Assembly (NCBI RefSeq): GCF_004359615.1
Contig: NZ_SCWA01000009.1
Span: 25,507-89,506, forward strand
DNA: 64,000 nt
Source of the DNA: Macrococcus brunensis
Lineage (GTDB): Bacteria; Bacillota; Bacilli; Staphylococcales; Staphylococcaceae
Direction: 5' to 3'
Position numbers and translations under genes: made by a program. Within the stretch, counting starts at the first letter, position 1. Every line of letters starts with the position of its first letter. This document shows positions 28,460-36,868 of the stretch, one piece after another. The notes beneath the pieces are model-generated. The model did no database searches and had not been told where the DNA came from. It saw only the letters and a list, made by a program, of their open reading frames with translations.

Positions 28460-29293
28460 ATGGAACCGTTAAAAATGATTCAGCAGACCATTGTCTACCT
28501 GGAAGATAATTTACTTAAACAAGTTGAACTGGAGGAATTAGCTCAGCATATCGGCGAATCCCCTTTCCATCTTAATCAGACGTTTACGATGATCACGGGG
28601 ATGAATATAGAAGAATATATGAGAAATAGACGTCTCACTGAAGCTGCTGCAGAACTCGTTGACGGTCGCAGCAGTCTGCTTGAAATTGCCAGACAATATC
28701 AATACCCGGATGCTCCAGCGTTCAGTGATGATTTCAGGGATTACCATGGTTTATCGCCGCTTCAGGCTCGTTCACATCAAAATCAGCTGAAACAACTGAA
28801 CCGTCTTTTCGTAAAATTCAGTGTCACAGAAGAACCTCCTATCCCCTACTTGATTCAATCTCGTGATTTTGCAAGAATGACAGGTTACCGGGAACAGATA
28901 CGTACTAAAGAGCTGTACAATCATTTCCTGCTGGCTGATCTCTTATATAGTTACCAGGAAGACGGCAAAATACAGAACCTCACATCTAACCACCGTGTCC
29001 CGTTATATGTGGTCATTCATCCACATGCATACGGATTAGAAGTCTTTATCGGAATCGAGAGTAATGCCTCTACGGACCTTGAGACAGAGCATCTGCATCA
29101 TCAGACGTTTGCGGTTTTCAAGGAAAGAGGTCATCTTGACTATGTTTTTAATGAAATCTGGCAGTCTATAGAACAGCAGGTTGCCGTCATGCTGAACTAC
29201 AGAAAAAACGACTACTACATCATCCAGCTGAATGAGCCGCTTGATTTTGATAATCCATATAACAAAGTGCTCTTTCATTTACCTATCGATTAA
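28460..29293 (+). CDS. AraC-type transcriptional regulator with GyrI-like effector domain
   Basis: 277 residues. The N-terminal 100 residues contain two helix-turn-helix motifs of the AraC family (around LEELAQHIGESPFHL and LEIARQYQYPDAPAF); the C-terminal half (about 120-277) looks like the small-molecule-binding GyrI/SOUL-type domain found in Rob-like regulators. This layout usually senses lipophilic compounds. Target genes unknown; the methyltransferase just upstream is the obvious candidate. Confidence 0.8.
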   Translation: MEPLKMIQQTIVYLEDNLLKQVELEELAQHIGESPFHLNQTFTMITGMNIEEYMRNRRLTEAAAELVDGRSSLLEIARQYQYPDAPAFSDDFRDYHGLSPLQARSHQNQLKQLNRLFVKFSVTEEPPIPYLIQSRDFARMTGYREQIRTKELYNHFLLADLLYSYQEDGKIQNLTSNHRVPLYVVIHPHAYGLEVFIGIESNASTDLETEHLHHQTFAVFKERGHLDYVFNEIWQSIEQQVAVMLNYRKNDYYIIQLNEPLDFDNPYNKVLFHLPID

Positions 29294-29328
29294 AAAAACC
29301 CCTGTAGGCTGGTCTACAGGGGTTTTTT
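29292..29328. terminator. Bidirectional terminator between araC-type gene and gnd
   Basis: A strong stem (AACCCCTGTAG/CTACAGGGGTT) with a 6-base loop is flanked by A and T runs on both sides. Confidence 0.92.
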
Positions 29329-29334
29329 ATAAGA

Positions 29335-30738
29335 TTATTTCCAGTCTGTATGGAAAATACCTTCTTTATCTTTGCGTTCATATGTGTGAGCGCCGAAATA
29401 GTCACGTTGCGCTTGAATCAGATTGGCCGGCAGATCTTCAGCTCGATAGCTGTCGAAATATGTGATGGCTGCTGCAAAAGAAGGTACTGGGAAGCCCGCT
29501 TCAATCGCAACACCTGCTACGCGGCGTAATGAACCGTTATACTGTGAAACGATGCCATTGAAATAAGGATCTAATAATAAGTTCTGCAGTTCAGCATTGT
29601 TATCATAAGCATCTTTAATCTTCTGCAGGAACTGTGCACGGATGATACAGCCTTCGCGCCAGATCATCGCTAAGTCACCTAAATGCAGGTTCCAGTTGTT
29701 AGTCTCACTTGCGACTTTCATCTGACTGAAGCCTTGAGCGTAACTACAGATTTTGCTCATGTAAAGTGCCTGTCTGATTTGCTCAAGGAATTCTGCTTTA
29801 TCACCTTTGAATTCATATTCATGGGCATCAAAAGCTTTTGAAGCAGCTATTCTTTCTTCTTTCTGTGAAGAAATGAAACGTGCAAATACAGATTCAGTGA
29901 TGATTGTCAGTGGAATACCCAGGTCAAGTGCATTGATAGATGTCCACTTACCCGTTCCTTTCTGTCCTGCTTTATCCATCACTTTCTCAACAAGTGGTGT
30001 CCCGTCTTCGTCCAGTTTTCTGAAGATATCAGCTGTGATTTCAATCAGGTAAGAATCAAGTTCTCCGCTATTCCATTCTGCAAAAGTATCTGCAATCTCA
30101 TCATGAGACATTTTCAGAACGTTTTTCATCAAGTTATAGCTTTCAGCAATCAGCTGCATATCTGCATATTCAATACCGTTATGCACCATCTTTACGTAAT
30201 GACCCGCACCGTCCGGACCGATATAAGTGACACATGGTTTACCGTCTTCAGCTTTAGCAGCGATATCCTCCAGAATAGGTTGTACAAGTTCATAAGCTTC
30301 TTTCTGTCCGCCCGGCATTATAGATGGACCGTGAAGAGCGCCTTCTTCACCACCAGAGACACCTGTACCAATGAAATTAAGACCTTTTCCTGACAGATAT
30401 TTATTACGGCGGATCGTATCGTTATAATTCGTATTCCCACCGTCAATTAAAATATCACCTTTATCTAAATGCGGAATCAGACTTTCAATTGTATGATCGG
30501 TTGCTTCTCCTGCTTTGACCATCATCAGAATACGACGAGGTGTCTCAAGACTCTGAACAAATTCCTCCAGTGTATAAGTCGGAAAAATATTCTTCCCTTC
30601 AGATTCAGCTACCATTTCTTCTGTCTTTTGGGGTGAGCGGTTAAAGACAGATACTGTGTAACCTCTAGATTCAATATTCCAAGCCAGATTCTTACCCATT
30701 ACGGCAAGTCCGATGACACCTATTTGTTGTTTCGTCAT
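29335..30738 (-). CDS. gnd: 6-phosphogluconate dehydrogenase, decarboxylating
   Basis: Oxidises 6-phosphogluconate to ribulose-5-phosphate, yielding NADPH. 467 residues with GLAVMGKN at 10-17, GVSGGEEGA at 126-134 and the catalytic Lys183 with HNGIEY following. C-terminal all-helical domain is complete ([11 protein letters not shown]). Very close to the staphylococcal enzyme. Confidence 0.97.
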   Translation of the reverse strand: MTKQQIGVIGLAVMGKNLAWNIESRGYTVSVFNRSPQKTEEMVAESEGKNIFPTYTLEEFVQSLETPRRILMMVKAGEATDHTIESLIPHLDKGDILIDGGNTNYNDTIRRNKYLSGKGLNFIGTGVSGGEEGALHGPSIMPGGQKEAYELVQPILEDIAAKAEDGKPCVTYIGPDGAGHYVKMVHNGIEYADMQLIAESYNLMKNVLKMSHDEIADTFAEWNSGELDSYLIEITADIFRKLDEDGTPLVEKVMDKAGQKGTGKWTSINALDLGIPLTIITESVFARFISSQKEERIAASKAFDAHEYEFKGDKAEFLEQIRQALYMSKICSYAQGFSQMKVASETNNWNLHLGDLAMIWREGCIIRAQFLQKIKDAYDNNAELQNLLLDPYFNGIVSQYNGSLRRVAGVAIEAGFPVPSFAAAITYFDSYRAEDLPANLIQAQRDYFGAHTYERKDKEGIFHTDWK

Positions 30739-30845
30739 GTAGATACCTCTTTCCTATTCATTTTCTTCATTATTATAACATAGAGCCTCTAGACGTACTA
30801 AGAAGAGAGTTGCGTTCTCGTAAGAATACTAATATGCAACTGGAA

Positions 30846-30856
30846 TGTGTTATAAT
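30846..30856 (+). promoter_or_regulatory. Extended -10 promoter of the 64-residue membrane protein gene
   Basis: TGTTATAAT gives an extended -10 (TATAAT at 30851-30856), 32 bases before the ATG. No clear -35 box. Confidence 0.5.
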
Positions 30857-30887
30857 AGTTTCAAATATCTGTAATGGAGGAGATTGA

Positions 30888-31082
30888 ATGGGTTTGCTCA
30901 GCATAGTTGCATTAGTTTATTATATACTTCCCTTTGTAATCGTTATTTTCATTGTCTGGTGGGTGAACTCAATGGTCTCTAAAAGTTATGAACAAAAAGA
31001 ACGCCATTTCCAGCTACTCACTGAACAGAACAATCAGTTGATTTCTGAACTAAGACGACAAAACGAAGAAAAACACCTGTAA
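30888..31082 (+). CDS. Small membrane protein with coiled-coil tail
   Basis: 64 residues: an N-terminal transmembrane helix (about 4-27) followed by a charged, Gln/Glu-rich helix (30-62) likely to form a coiled coil. GGAGGAGA is well placed before the ATG, and promoter and terminator mark a monocistronic gene. I do not recognise the family. The stop codon sits in the loop of its terminator. Topology suggests a small membrane scaffold or regulator; no function is claimed. Confidence 0.75.
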   Translation: MGLLSIVALVYYILPFVIVIFIVWWVNSMVSKSYEQKERHFQLLTEQNNQLISELRRQNEEKHL

Positions 31083-31097
31083 CCAGGTGTTTTTCTT
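31066..31097. terminator. Bidirectional terminator between small membrane gene and M20 peptidase
   Basis: The stem AAAAACACCTG/CAGGTGTTTTT has its loop formed by the TAA stop codon region. It serves both converging genes. Confidence 0.88.
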
Positions 31098-31100
31098 ATT

Positions 31101-32210
31101 TTATACGAGCTTAATGATTTCAAGTACTTGTTCATTTAGTTTGACAAGTTCACTGATCGGCATTTTTTCCTGTTTCGTGTGAATGTCCTGATAACCGACT
31201 GCAAGAACGAGCGTCGGAATTCCGAAGCCATTAAAGATATTGGCATCACTACCGCCGCCACTTTTCTTTAAGACAGGTGTCAGTCCGACATTTTTAGCTG
31301 CCTGCTTAGCCACTTGTACCGCTTCACTATTTTCAGCTACATTGAATGCTGGATAGCTTGGTGTCACTTTAACTTCAGCACTTCCACCCATCTCAGACGC
31401 TGTCTGTTCGAATGTTTCTTTCATATGAGCCACTTGCTGATCAAGTTTACTTTGGTCTAAACTACGTGCTTCTGCTAAAATAAAGCAGCTATCGGCCACG
31501 ATATTCGTCACAGTACCGCCTTCAAAACGTCCGATATTTGCAGTTGTTTCTGCGTCAATACGTCCGAGAGTCATACGGCTGACAGCTTTTGCAGCAATAT
31601 TAATTGCACTGATACCATTTTCAGGTGCAAGTCCAGCATGTGCTGTCTTACCTGTGATATTGACTTCCAGTTTTGCCTGACTTGGCGCCGCCGTAACAAT
31701 AGTCCCCACTTCGTTCCCAGAATCAAGTGCATAGCCGAACTCACTTGTCAGATACTCAGAGTCAAATGCTTTCGCACCGACCAGCTGACTTTCCTCACCT
31801 ACTGAAATCACAATCTGCAGAGGACCGTGTTCAATATTTTCTTCTTTAATAACTTTTAATGTTTCGAGCAGAACAGCAATCCCTGCTTTGTCATCTGCAC
31901 CAAGAATCGTCGTGCCATCTGAGTAAATGACCTCATCTTTGATCACTGGCTTAATCCCTTGACCTGGAGTCACAGTATCCATATGACAGGAGAAATAAAT
32001 CGGTTTTCTGGATTCATCTCCTACAATATTGATAATTAAATTTCCGGCACCAAAGCCCGTATCTTTCTGACTGTCATCTTCAATGACATGGTAACCTAAA
32101 TCTGTCATTAACTTCGTCAGATGGTCAGCTATCTCTCTTTCATGGCCCGTTTCACTGTCAATCTGTACAAGTTCTAAAAAGGTTTCTACTAATCGATCTT
32201 TGTTTAACAT
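31101..32210 (-). CDS. M20 family metallopeptidase (PepT/YqjE-like)
   Basis: Zinc exopeptidase, probably a di- or tripeptidase, of about 369 residues from ATG 32210 (MLNKDRLVETFLEL). That start has GAGGAG seven bases upstream and matches YqjE of B. subtilis; an in-frame ATG lies 18 bases earlier. Metal ligands are in CHMDTVTPG and GADDKAG, and the catalytic/ligand glutamates in VGEESQLVGA. A lid/dimerisation domain is inserted in the middle. Divergent from the Prli42-like mini-gene. Confidence 0.87.
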   Translation of the reverse strand: MLNKDRLVETFLELVQIDSETGHEREIADHLTKLMTDLGYHVIEDDSQKDTGFGAGNLIINIVGDESRKPIYFSCHMDTVTPGQGIKPVIKDEVIYSDGTTILGADDKAGIAVLLETLKVIKEENIEHGPLQIVISVGEESQLVGAKAFDSEYLTSEFGYALDSGNEVGTIVTAAPSQAKLEVNITGKTAHAGLAPENGISAINIAAKAVSRMTLGRIDAETTANIGRFEGGTVTNIVADSCFILAEARSLDQSKLDQQVAHMKETFEQTASEMGGSAEVKVTPSYPAFNVAENSEAVQVAKQAAKNVGLTPVLKKSGGGSDANIFNGFGIPTLVLAVGYQDIHTKQEKMPISELVKLNEQVLEIIKLV

Positions 32211-32238
32211 ACGAACGCTCCTCATCATTTCAATAATT

Positions 32239-32247
32239 TGTTATAAT
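32239..32247 (+). promoter_or_regulatory. Extended -10 promoter of the Prli42-like gene
   Basis: TGTTATAAT with TATAAT at 32242-32247 lies 27 bases upstream of the ATG; no good -35 box. Confidence 0.5.
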
Positions 32248-32274
32248 AAATAAAAAAATAGAAAGGAATCAATC

Positions 32275-32373
32275 ATGAATAATAACGCAAGAAGAATTTT
32301 GATTATCCTATTGTTGATAGCTGTTGTTGCAGCGCTTATCCTCTCTAGTGTTTTACCCTTTTTAACGATGTAA
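32275..32373 (+). CDS. 32-residue membrane mini-protein, Prli42-like candidate
   Basis: An ATG with GAAAGGA upstream opens 32 codons with their own promoter and terminator. The product has a polar, basic start (MNNNARR) and a single hydrophobic helix (about 8-29). Size, topology and position beside a YqjE-type peptidase resemble Prli42, the mini-protein that tethers the stressosome to the membrane in Listeria. The likeness is to the general pattern from memory, not an alignment. Too short for usual gene callers. Confidence 0.55.
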   Translation: MNNNARRILIILLLIAVVAALILSSVLPFLTM

Positions 32374-32398
32374 TCTACAAAAGTAGATTACTTTTTTA
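32371..32398. terminator. Terminator after the Prli42-like gene
   Basis: The stem TAATCTAC/GTAGATTA starts at the stop codon and is followed by CTTTTTTATT. It also lies at the 3' end of the convergent membrane protein gene. Confidence 0.8.
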
Positions 32399-33370
32399 TT
32401 TTCTTAAAGAACCAAACTTAGATTTAATAATCAAGTAGGCTTCCAGCTCTCTTAACAACTGAAAAGCAGAGGCTCTTGAATGCAGCGCCTCATAATTATC
32501 TGGCAGAGGATGCTCTCTCATCTCAAGCTGAATCGCATAGAGATCATGCAATCTGATGGCAGTATGATCATTACTTGAAATGTTCTGCCCCATTTCGTGT
32601 ATCAATTCACTCAGTTGCAGATGAAGCTGTTCTGACCGGCTGACGTCATTGATGAGGTCGACCATGCGATGAAGAAGTCTCGCCTGCTTGCTTCGCATAT
32701 CGAAATAGTGATAATAAGAGTTCTGATTTCTTACAAAATGATTTTCTACATCCATAAAGGCCACCGATTTCGCCTTCTCGATTGTCAGCAGTGCCTGGTC
32801 GATCAGTTTATGGTCGAGTTCAATATCGACATATTTGAGCGCTTCACTGAATTCAGACATGATAACCTGAAACTCCTGTTCAATCTTAGTCCGGAAAAGA
32901 TCCAGTTCTTTTGCGCGGTTCGGCATATAAAGATTGAGTACTAATGCAATGGAGAGCCCAACTATAATCAGTAAAGTCTCATTCAATATGAACCCGGCAC
33001 TAACGCCTTTAGAGTTAAAGCAATGTAATATAATAACACAGGCGGTCACGACACCCTCCTGTGTACCTAGTACGACTGTCGTGGGTATAAAAAGTAGAAC
33101 AACCAGTCCAAGCACCAGCGGATAATAGCCTAACAGTTCAAATATCGCACTGGCAAAAATGAGGCCAAGCAGACATGATATTAAACGAGCCCATGCGGCC
33201 TGTACAGATTTCATTTTTGTATTTTTGATACACAATACTACCAAAATAGCAGCAGATGAGAAATTGACGACTCCGAGATACTTGGCAATGATGACAGCGA
33301 TTGCCATACCGAAAGCTGTCTTTAATGTCCGATAGCCTATTCGATAAGGATTCAGTTTAATGGTCTTCAT
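32396..33370 (-). CDS. Aromatic acid exporter-like membrane protein (DUF939, YqjA-like)
   Basis: 324 residues: four to five hydrophobic segments in the first 155 residues (FUSC/ArAE-type N-terminal domain) followed by a mostly helical cytoplasmic region. Similar proteins are annotated as aromatic acid exporter family or DUF939; the B. subtilis example is YqjA, encoded near yqjE, which agrees with the peptidase beside it here. Transport activity is not shown by sequence. Confidence 0.82.
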   Translation of the reverse strand: MKTIKLNPYRIGYRTLKTAFGMAIAVIIAKYLGVVNFSSAAILVVLCIKNTKMKSVQAAWARLISCLLGLIFASAIFELLGYYPLVLGLVVLLFIPTTVVLGTQEGVVTACVIILHCFNSKGVSAGFILNETLLIIVGLSIALVLNLYMPNRAKELDLFRTKIEQEFQVIMSEFSEALKYVDIELDHKLIDQALLTIEKAKSVAFMDVENHFVRNQNSYYHYFDMRSKQARLLHRMVDLINDVSRSEQLHLQLSELIHEMGQNISSNDHTAIRLHDLYAIQLEMREHPLPDNYEALHSRASAFQLLRELEAYLIIKSKFGSLRK

Positions 33371-33396
33371 GAAATAAAGCCAAGGTTTCCCTCGGC

Positions 33397-33834
33397 TTAT
33401 CTTTCCTCCCCGTATTCTTCGAATAGGGCTTGAATATTCGTGATAACACTCATTGGATCGTGTCCTTCTATTTCGTGACGCTCAATCATAGAAATGATTT
33501 TACCGTCTTTAAGAAGGGCAAATGACGGACTTGATGGTGGATAACCTTCAAAATAGTCACGAGCTGTAGCCGTCGCTTCTTTATCCTGTCCTGCAAATAC
33601 AGTGACAAGCTGATCAGGTAATTTATCGTAATGAAGCGCATGAGCAGCAGCTGGTCGAGCAATGCCGCCTGCACAGCCACATACAGAGTTAACCATGACA
33701 AATGTCGTACCTGGTTTACTGAACGCCTCATTTACTTCATCTGATGTTTTTAACTGCTGATAACCTGCATTCTCTATTTCCTGTCTTGCAGTATCAACGA
33801 CTTCGTTCATATAGAGATTAAAATCCATTTCCAT
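33397..33834 (-). CDS. brxB: Bacilliredoxin (BrxB/YqiW family)
   Basis: Removes bacillithiol from S-bacillithiolated proteins; becomes bacillithiolated on its own cysteine and is recycled by bacillithiol and YpdA. 145 residues from ATG 33834 (GAAGAGGTG upstream). The active site CGC is at 52-54 in NSVCGCAGG, followed by IARPA, typical of the DUF1094 family. Its reductase ypdA is also in this window at 5123. Confidence 0.93.
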   Translation of the reverse strand: MEMDFNLYMNEVVDTARQEIENAGYQQLKTSDEVNEAFSKPGTTFVMVNSVCGCAGGIARPAAAHALHYDKLPDQLVTVFAGQDKEATATARDYFEGYPPSSPSFALLKDGKIISMIERHEIEGHDPMSVITNIQALFEEYGEER

Positions 33835-33904
33835 ACTAAGCACCTCTTCAATTTTTGATACCCTTATCTTACCTAAACTTTGAAGAGATATCTACCATAC
33901 AGGT

Positions 33905-34999
33905 TTATCTTCTTGAAATAAGTGAATGTTCATGACGGCTGAATGTACTTCTGACGCGCATCATCTGATCGATACGTTCTTCTGCCATTTTTTCAGCCGC
34001 TAAAGCTGTTGAAATATAATCACGTTTCGCTATTTCAAAGATTTTATCCATCTGATTATAGATTTCTTTCACTTTATCTGTCGCACGTTTTTCATTATAG
34101 CCATGAAGTTCGTCTGCTACATTGATGACGCCACCGGAATTAGCCACAAAGTCAGGTGCATAGATAATATTTCTGTCGGCAAGCTGAGCACTGTGTTTCT
34201 CCATGTCTTTCAGCTGGTTGTTCGCACTGCCACAAACCGCTTTCACTTTTAGCTGAGGAATAGTTTCGTCATTCAGAATACCGCCGAGTGCACACGGGGC
34301 AAATATATCTGCTTCAACACCGTAAATCGCATCGGGTTCTACTGCAGTTGCACCAAAGGCATTGACAGCACGGTCAATAGATTCCTGGAAGATGTCCGTC
34401 ACAATCAGTTCTGCACCTTCTTCATGCAGATATTCACAGAGTTTATAAGAAACGTTCCCTACTCCCTGAACAGTCACTTTCAGACCCTTCAGTGAATCTG
34501 TGCCAAATGCTTCTTTAGCTGTACGTTTCATTGCCTGGTAAACGCCGTATGCGGTAACAGGACTCGGGTTGCCTGATGAACCATAGCTTTCAGACAGTCC
34601 GACTACAAAGTCTGTTTCCTCGTGAATCGTATCCATATCCGTCACAGAAGTCCCCACATCTTCTGCTGTGATATAACGACCATTTAAGCTTTCAATATAT
34701 CTGCCAAGTGCTCTGAAAAGTGCTTCAGATTTATCTTTCTTAGGGTCGCCGATGATAACCGTTTTAGCGCCACCTAAATTAAGACCTGCTGCCGCATTTT
34801 TATAAGTCATTCCTCGAGCTAAACGCAGGGCATCTTCAATCGCTTCTTCTTCAGATTGATAAGGCCACATACGGCAGCCTCCAAGGGCCGGACCAAGCGT
34901 TGTATCATGGATGGCGATAATCGCTTTCAGACCGCTTGCTTTATCCTGACAAAATACCACTTGCTCATAATCATACTGCTCTAAAGTTTCAAAAATCAT
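33905..34999 (-). CDS. bcd: Leucine (branched-chain amino acid) dehydrogenase
   Basis: NAD-dependent oxidative deaminase of leucine, valine and isoleucine. 364 residues of the Glu/Leu/Phe/Val dehydrogenase family with substrate lysine Lys67 (MTYKNA), catalytic Lys79 (LGGAKTVI) and the NAD motif GVGNVS. The ribosome site is AAAAGGGG. In Bacillus it sits in a bkd operon with ptb, buk and the branched-chain keto acid dehydrogenase genes; none is present next to it here. About 250 bp of AT-rich DNA lie upstream. Confidence 0.92.
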   Translation of the reverse strand: MIFETLEQYDYEQVVFCQDKASGLKAIIAIHDTTLGPALGGCRMWPYQSEEEAIEDALRLARGMTYKNAAAGLNLGGAKTVIIGDPKKDKSEALFRALGRYIESLNGRYITAEDVGTSVTDMDTIHEETDFVVGLSESYGSSGNPSPVTAYGVYQAMKRTAKEAFGTDSLKGLKVTVQGVGNVSYKLCEYLHEEGAELIVTDIFQESIDRAVNAFGATAVEPDAIYGVEADIFAPCALGGILNDETIPQLKVKAVCGSANNQLKDMEKHSAQLADRNIIYAPDFVANSGGVINVADELHGYNEKRATDKVKEIYNQMDKIFEIAKRDYISTALAAEKMAEERIDQMMRVRSTFSRHEHSLISRR

Positions 35000-35252
35000 T
35001 TTCTTACCCCTTTTCGTGATTTCTCAGTTATTACAATAATATTATTGCATAAAAACTTTAATATTAAAACTATAATTGAATCAGGCTTTAGAAGTGTTTA
35101 TTATTACCACTTTAAATTAATAAAGCGTTTACATTTAAGTTTTATTTTAATCATCACTTTTATTAAATTATATTAAAATAGTAATTAGAAAATTAAAAAG
35201 ATACTTGTTTTTATTTCTCACTCATTCAGTTATAATATGTGCAGGTGATATT
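35000..35252. other. AT-rich intergenic region between bcd and DUF2627 gene
   Basis: The longest gene-free stretch of the window. It must hold divergent promoters for bcd and the DUF2627 gene. A TATAAT at 35231-35236 lies 16 bases before the DUF2627 ATG, implying a very short leader. No riboswitch-like structure, tRNA or open frame with a ribosome site was found. Confidence 0.6.
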
Positions 35253-35483
35253 ATGCAAAAAATTCTAGCGCTTATTGTGCTGATTATACCCATTTATCTT
35301 GCTGGTCTCGGCATTAAATGGATGAGAGATGCTGTATTCGGTGTTCTTGTTCCTGAGCTGCACTATATCTGGCTGCAATTTTTACTGGGTGCTATCTTTT
35401 CAGTGCTCGGCATCGCCTTTGTCGGCGGTTATATCCTGCACATGGAAAAGCGAAACAACCGGGTATCTAAAAAAGAGAAGTAA
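35253..35483 (+). CDS. DUF2627 membrane protein (YqzF-like)
   Basis: 76 residues from ATG 35253 (AGGTGATATT upstream); two transmembrane helices at about 3-22 and 40-63, basic C-terminus. Size and position beside the glycerophosphodiesterase, Spo0A-like and recN genes match YqzF of Bacillus. In Bacillus it precedes bkdR, which is absent here. Function unknown. Confidence 0.78.
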   Translation: MQKILALIVLIIPIYLAGLGIKWMRDAVFGVLVPELHYIWLQFLLGAIFSVLGIAFVGGYILHMEKRNNRVSKKEK

Positions 35484-35504
35484 CCGAGGTTACTTCTCTT
35501 TTTT
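35469..35504. terminator. Bidirectional terminator, DUF2627 gene and GDPD gene
   Basis: A 17-bp stem (GAGAAGTAACC/GGTTACTTCTC plus A/T runs) with a 2-base loop contains both stop codons. Confidence 0.9.
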
Positions 35505-36194
35505 CAGTTTGAGTGCGAGTTCTACTTCATCTGTAATAATGGCATCTACATCCGACTCCAGCCAGTATTTCAGATCACGCTCCTTGTTCACTGTGTAGAT
35601 ACGTACGGGTATACCATGTGACTGAATGAGTGCTGCATACTCACGCGACGTATAGTTTGTATCTGTATGTATCGCATCAAAAAGATATCGTTCTTTTAAC
35701 AGCCAGGGCTGGTCAATATATTTAGTATAGAGAAGTGCAGTCTCTATCTCTGGAGCAAGCTGCTTCATCTTCAGAATCGTTTCAGGATGAAAACTTGATA
35801 TGACGATCTGCGAAGTCTCATAATTTTTAAGTAAATGAGTCAGTTTCTCCTCCAGAATGCCATCAGTGACAGCTTTTATTTCAATATTTAATAGAAGTGA
35901 GGTCTCTTTTAAAAGTTCCAGTATTTCAACCAGCTTAGGTACACTTTCTTTTCTGACAGCTTTCGAATACAGCTTAATTTTGCGGATGGCATTATAATCC
36001 ATCTCATGGACGAATCCCGCGTGTCCTGCCATGCGTTTGAAATGGTCATCATGAAAGACAACAATCTCACCATCTGACGACAGATGAATATCAAGTTCTA
36101 TCCCTTCTGCACCGTATTGAATGGCTTTCCTGAATGCCGTCATCGTATTCTCGGTATACTTCGCTCTGTATCCTCTATGTGCAATGATTTTCAT
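35490..36194 (-). CDS. Glycerophosphodiester phosphodiesterase (YqiK-like)
   Basis: Hydrolyses glycerophosphodiesters to glycerol-3-phosphate and an alcohol. 234 residues, cytosolic (no signal peptide), with the GDPD signature HRG (residues 6-8), ELDIH (33-37) and the second catalytic histidine in FHDD (48). The start is three bases after the spo0A-like stop, and its ribosome site uses the last codons of that gene, so they are translationally coupled. B. subtilis yqiK is likewise close to spo0A. Confidence 0.9.
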   Translation of the reverse strand: MKIIAHRGYRAKYTENTMTAFRKAIQYGAEGIELDIHLSSDGEIVVFHDDHFKRMAGHAGFVHEMDYNAIRKIKLYSKAVRKESVPKLVEILELLKETSLLLNIEIKAVTDGILEEKLTHLLKNYETSQIVISSFHPETILKMKQLAPEIETALLYTKYIDQPWLLKERYLFDAIHTDTNYTSREYAALIQSHGIPVRIYTVNKERDLKYWLESDVDAIITDEVELALKLKKEK

Positions 36195-36197
36195 GAT

Positions 36198-36851
36198 TTA
36201 CCTCATCAGATATTCGAGTAATTCACCCGTAGTTGGTCGTACCATTTTTCCTTCTGCCTGCCAGTGCTGCTCAAGACCGTTATTCCATGCTTTTTCGATC
36301 GCATGTCTGATCGCTCGTTCAATTGTAGCTTTATTGACATCAAACTTTCGCGCAATCTCAGGATAAAGTTCTCCTGTTAGATGATTAATCTTTGATGGAT
36401 CCTGCTCAAGTATATTCAGCGCTTCATATATATACTGTGTCCCTTTTAAACGCTGCGCAAAATAGTCCTTTATTAAATCTGAATCTTTCTGTTCTGTCAT
36501 GCGAAGAATTGTCTGTGCAATCACTTCAAGCTTAACAGGCTTTAACAGGAAGTAATCGCCACCTAGCGTCAATGCTTCATTCAAAATGGATTCCTTGCCA
36601 AAAGCGGAGAAGCAAATTACCTTATAAGACCGATCTGCTGGAATGTCATTTTTCAGAAGAGTTAAACCATCAATATTCGGCAGTATAAGATCCAGCAGCA
36701 GAACATCAAAATTACCCCTCTGAATTATTTCCTGACCCTGCTGCCCATCATTTGCTACATCGGTCACAATCATCCCCTGTGAAGTCAGATAGCGATGGAT
36801 ACCAGCTGCCAGTTCCTGTGAATCTTCTATTATTGCTACTCGGATTGCCAT
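36198..36851 (-). CDS. Spo0A-like response regulator
   Basis: 217 residues from ATG 36851 (AAAGGA upstream; another ATG lies three codons earlier, numbering below uses that longer form). Residues 5-115 form a complete receiver: Glu12-Asp13, phosphoacceptor Asp57, Ser85, Lys107, with the Spo0A-like AFGKES and YFLLKP stretches. Residues 135-215 match the Spo0A C-terminal domain, including LYPEIARKF and the recognition helix ERAIRHAIEKAW. The linker is shorter than in Bacillus Spo0A and the last part lacks about 13 residues, including the segment with the sigma-A contacts. Context recN - this - GDPD - DUF2627 equals the Bacillus spo0A locus minus spoIVB. No sporulation genes are seen. Target genes are unknown. 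Confidence 0.88.
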   Translation of the reverse strand: MAIRVAIIEDSQELAAGIHRYLTSQGMIVTDVANDGQQGQEIIQRGNFDVLLLDLILPNIDGLTLLKNDIPADRSYKVICFSAFGKESILNEALTLGGDYFLLKPVKLEVIAQTILRMTEQKDSDLIKDYFAQRLKGTQYIYEALNILEQDPSKINHLTGELYPEIARKFDVNKATIERAIRHAIEKAWNNGLEQHWQAEGKMVRPTTGELLEYLMR

Positions 36852-36868
36852 TTGTCTCATCCTTTATT

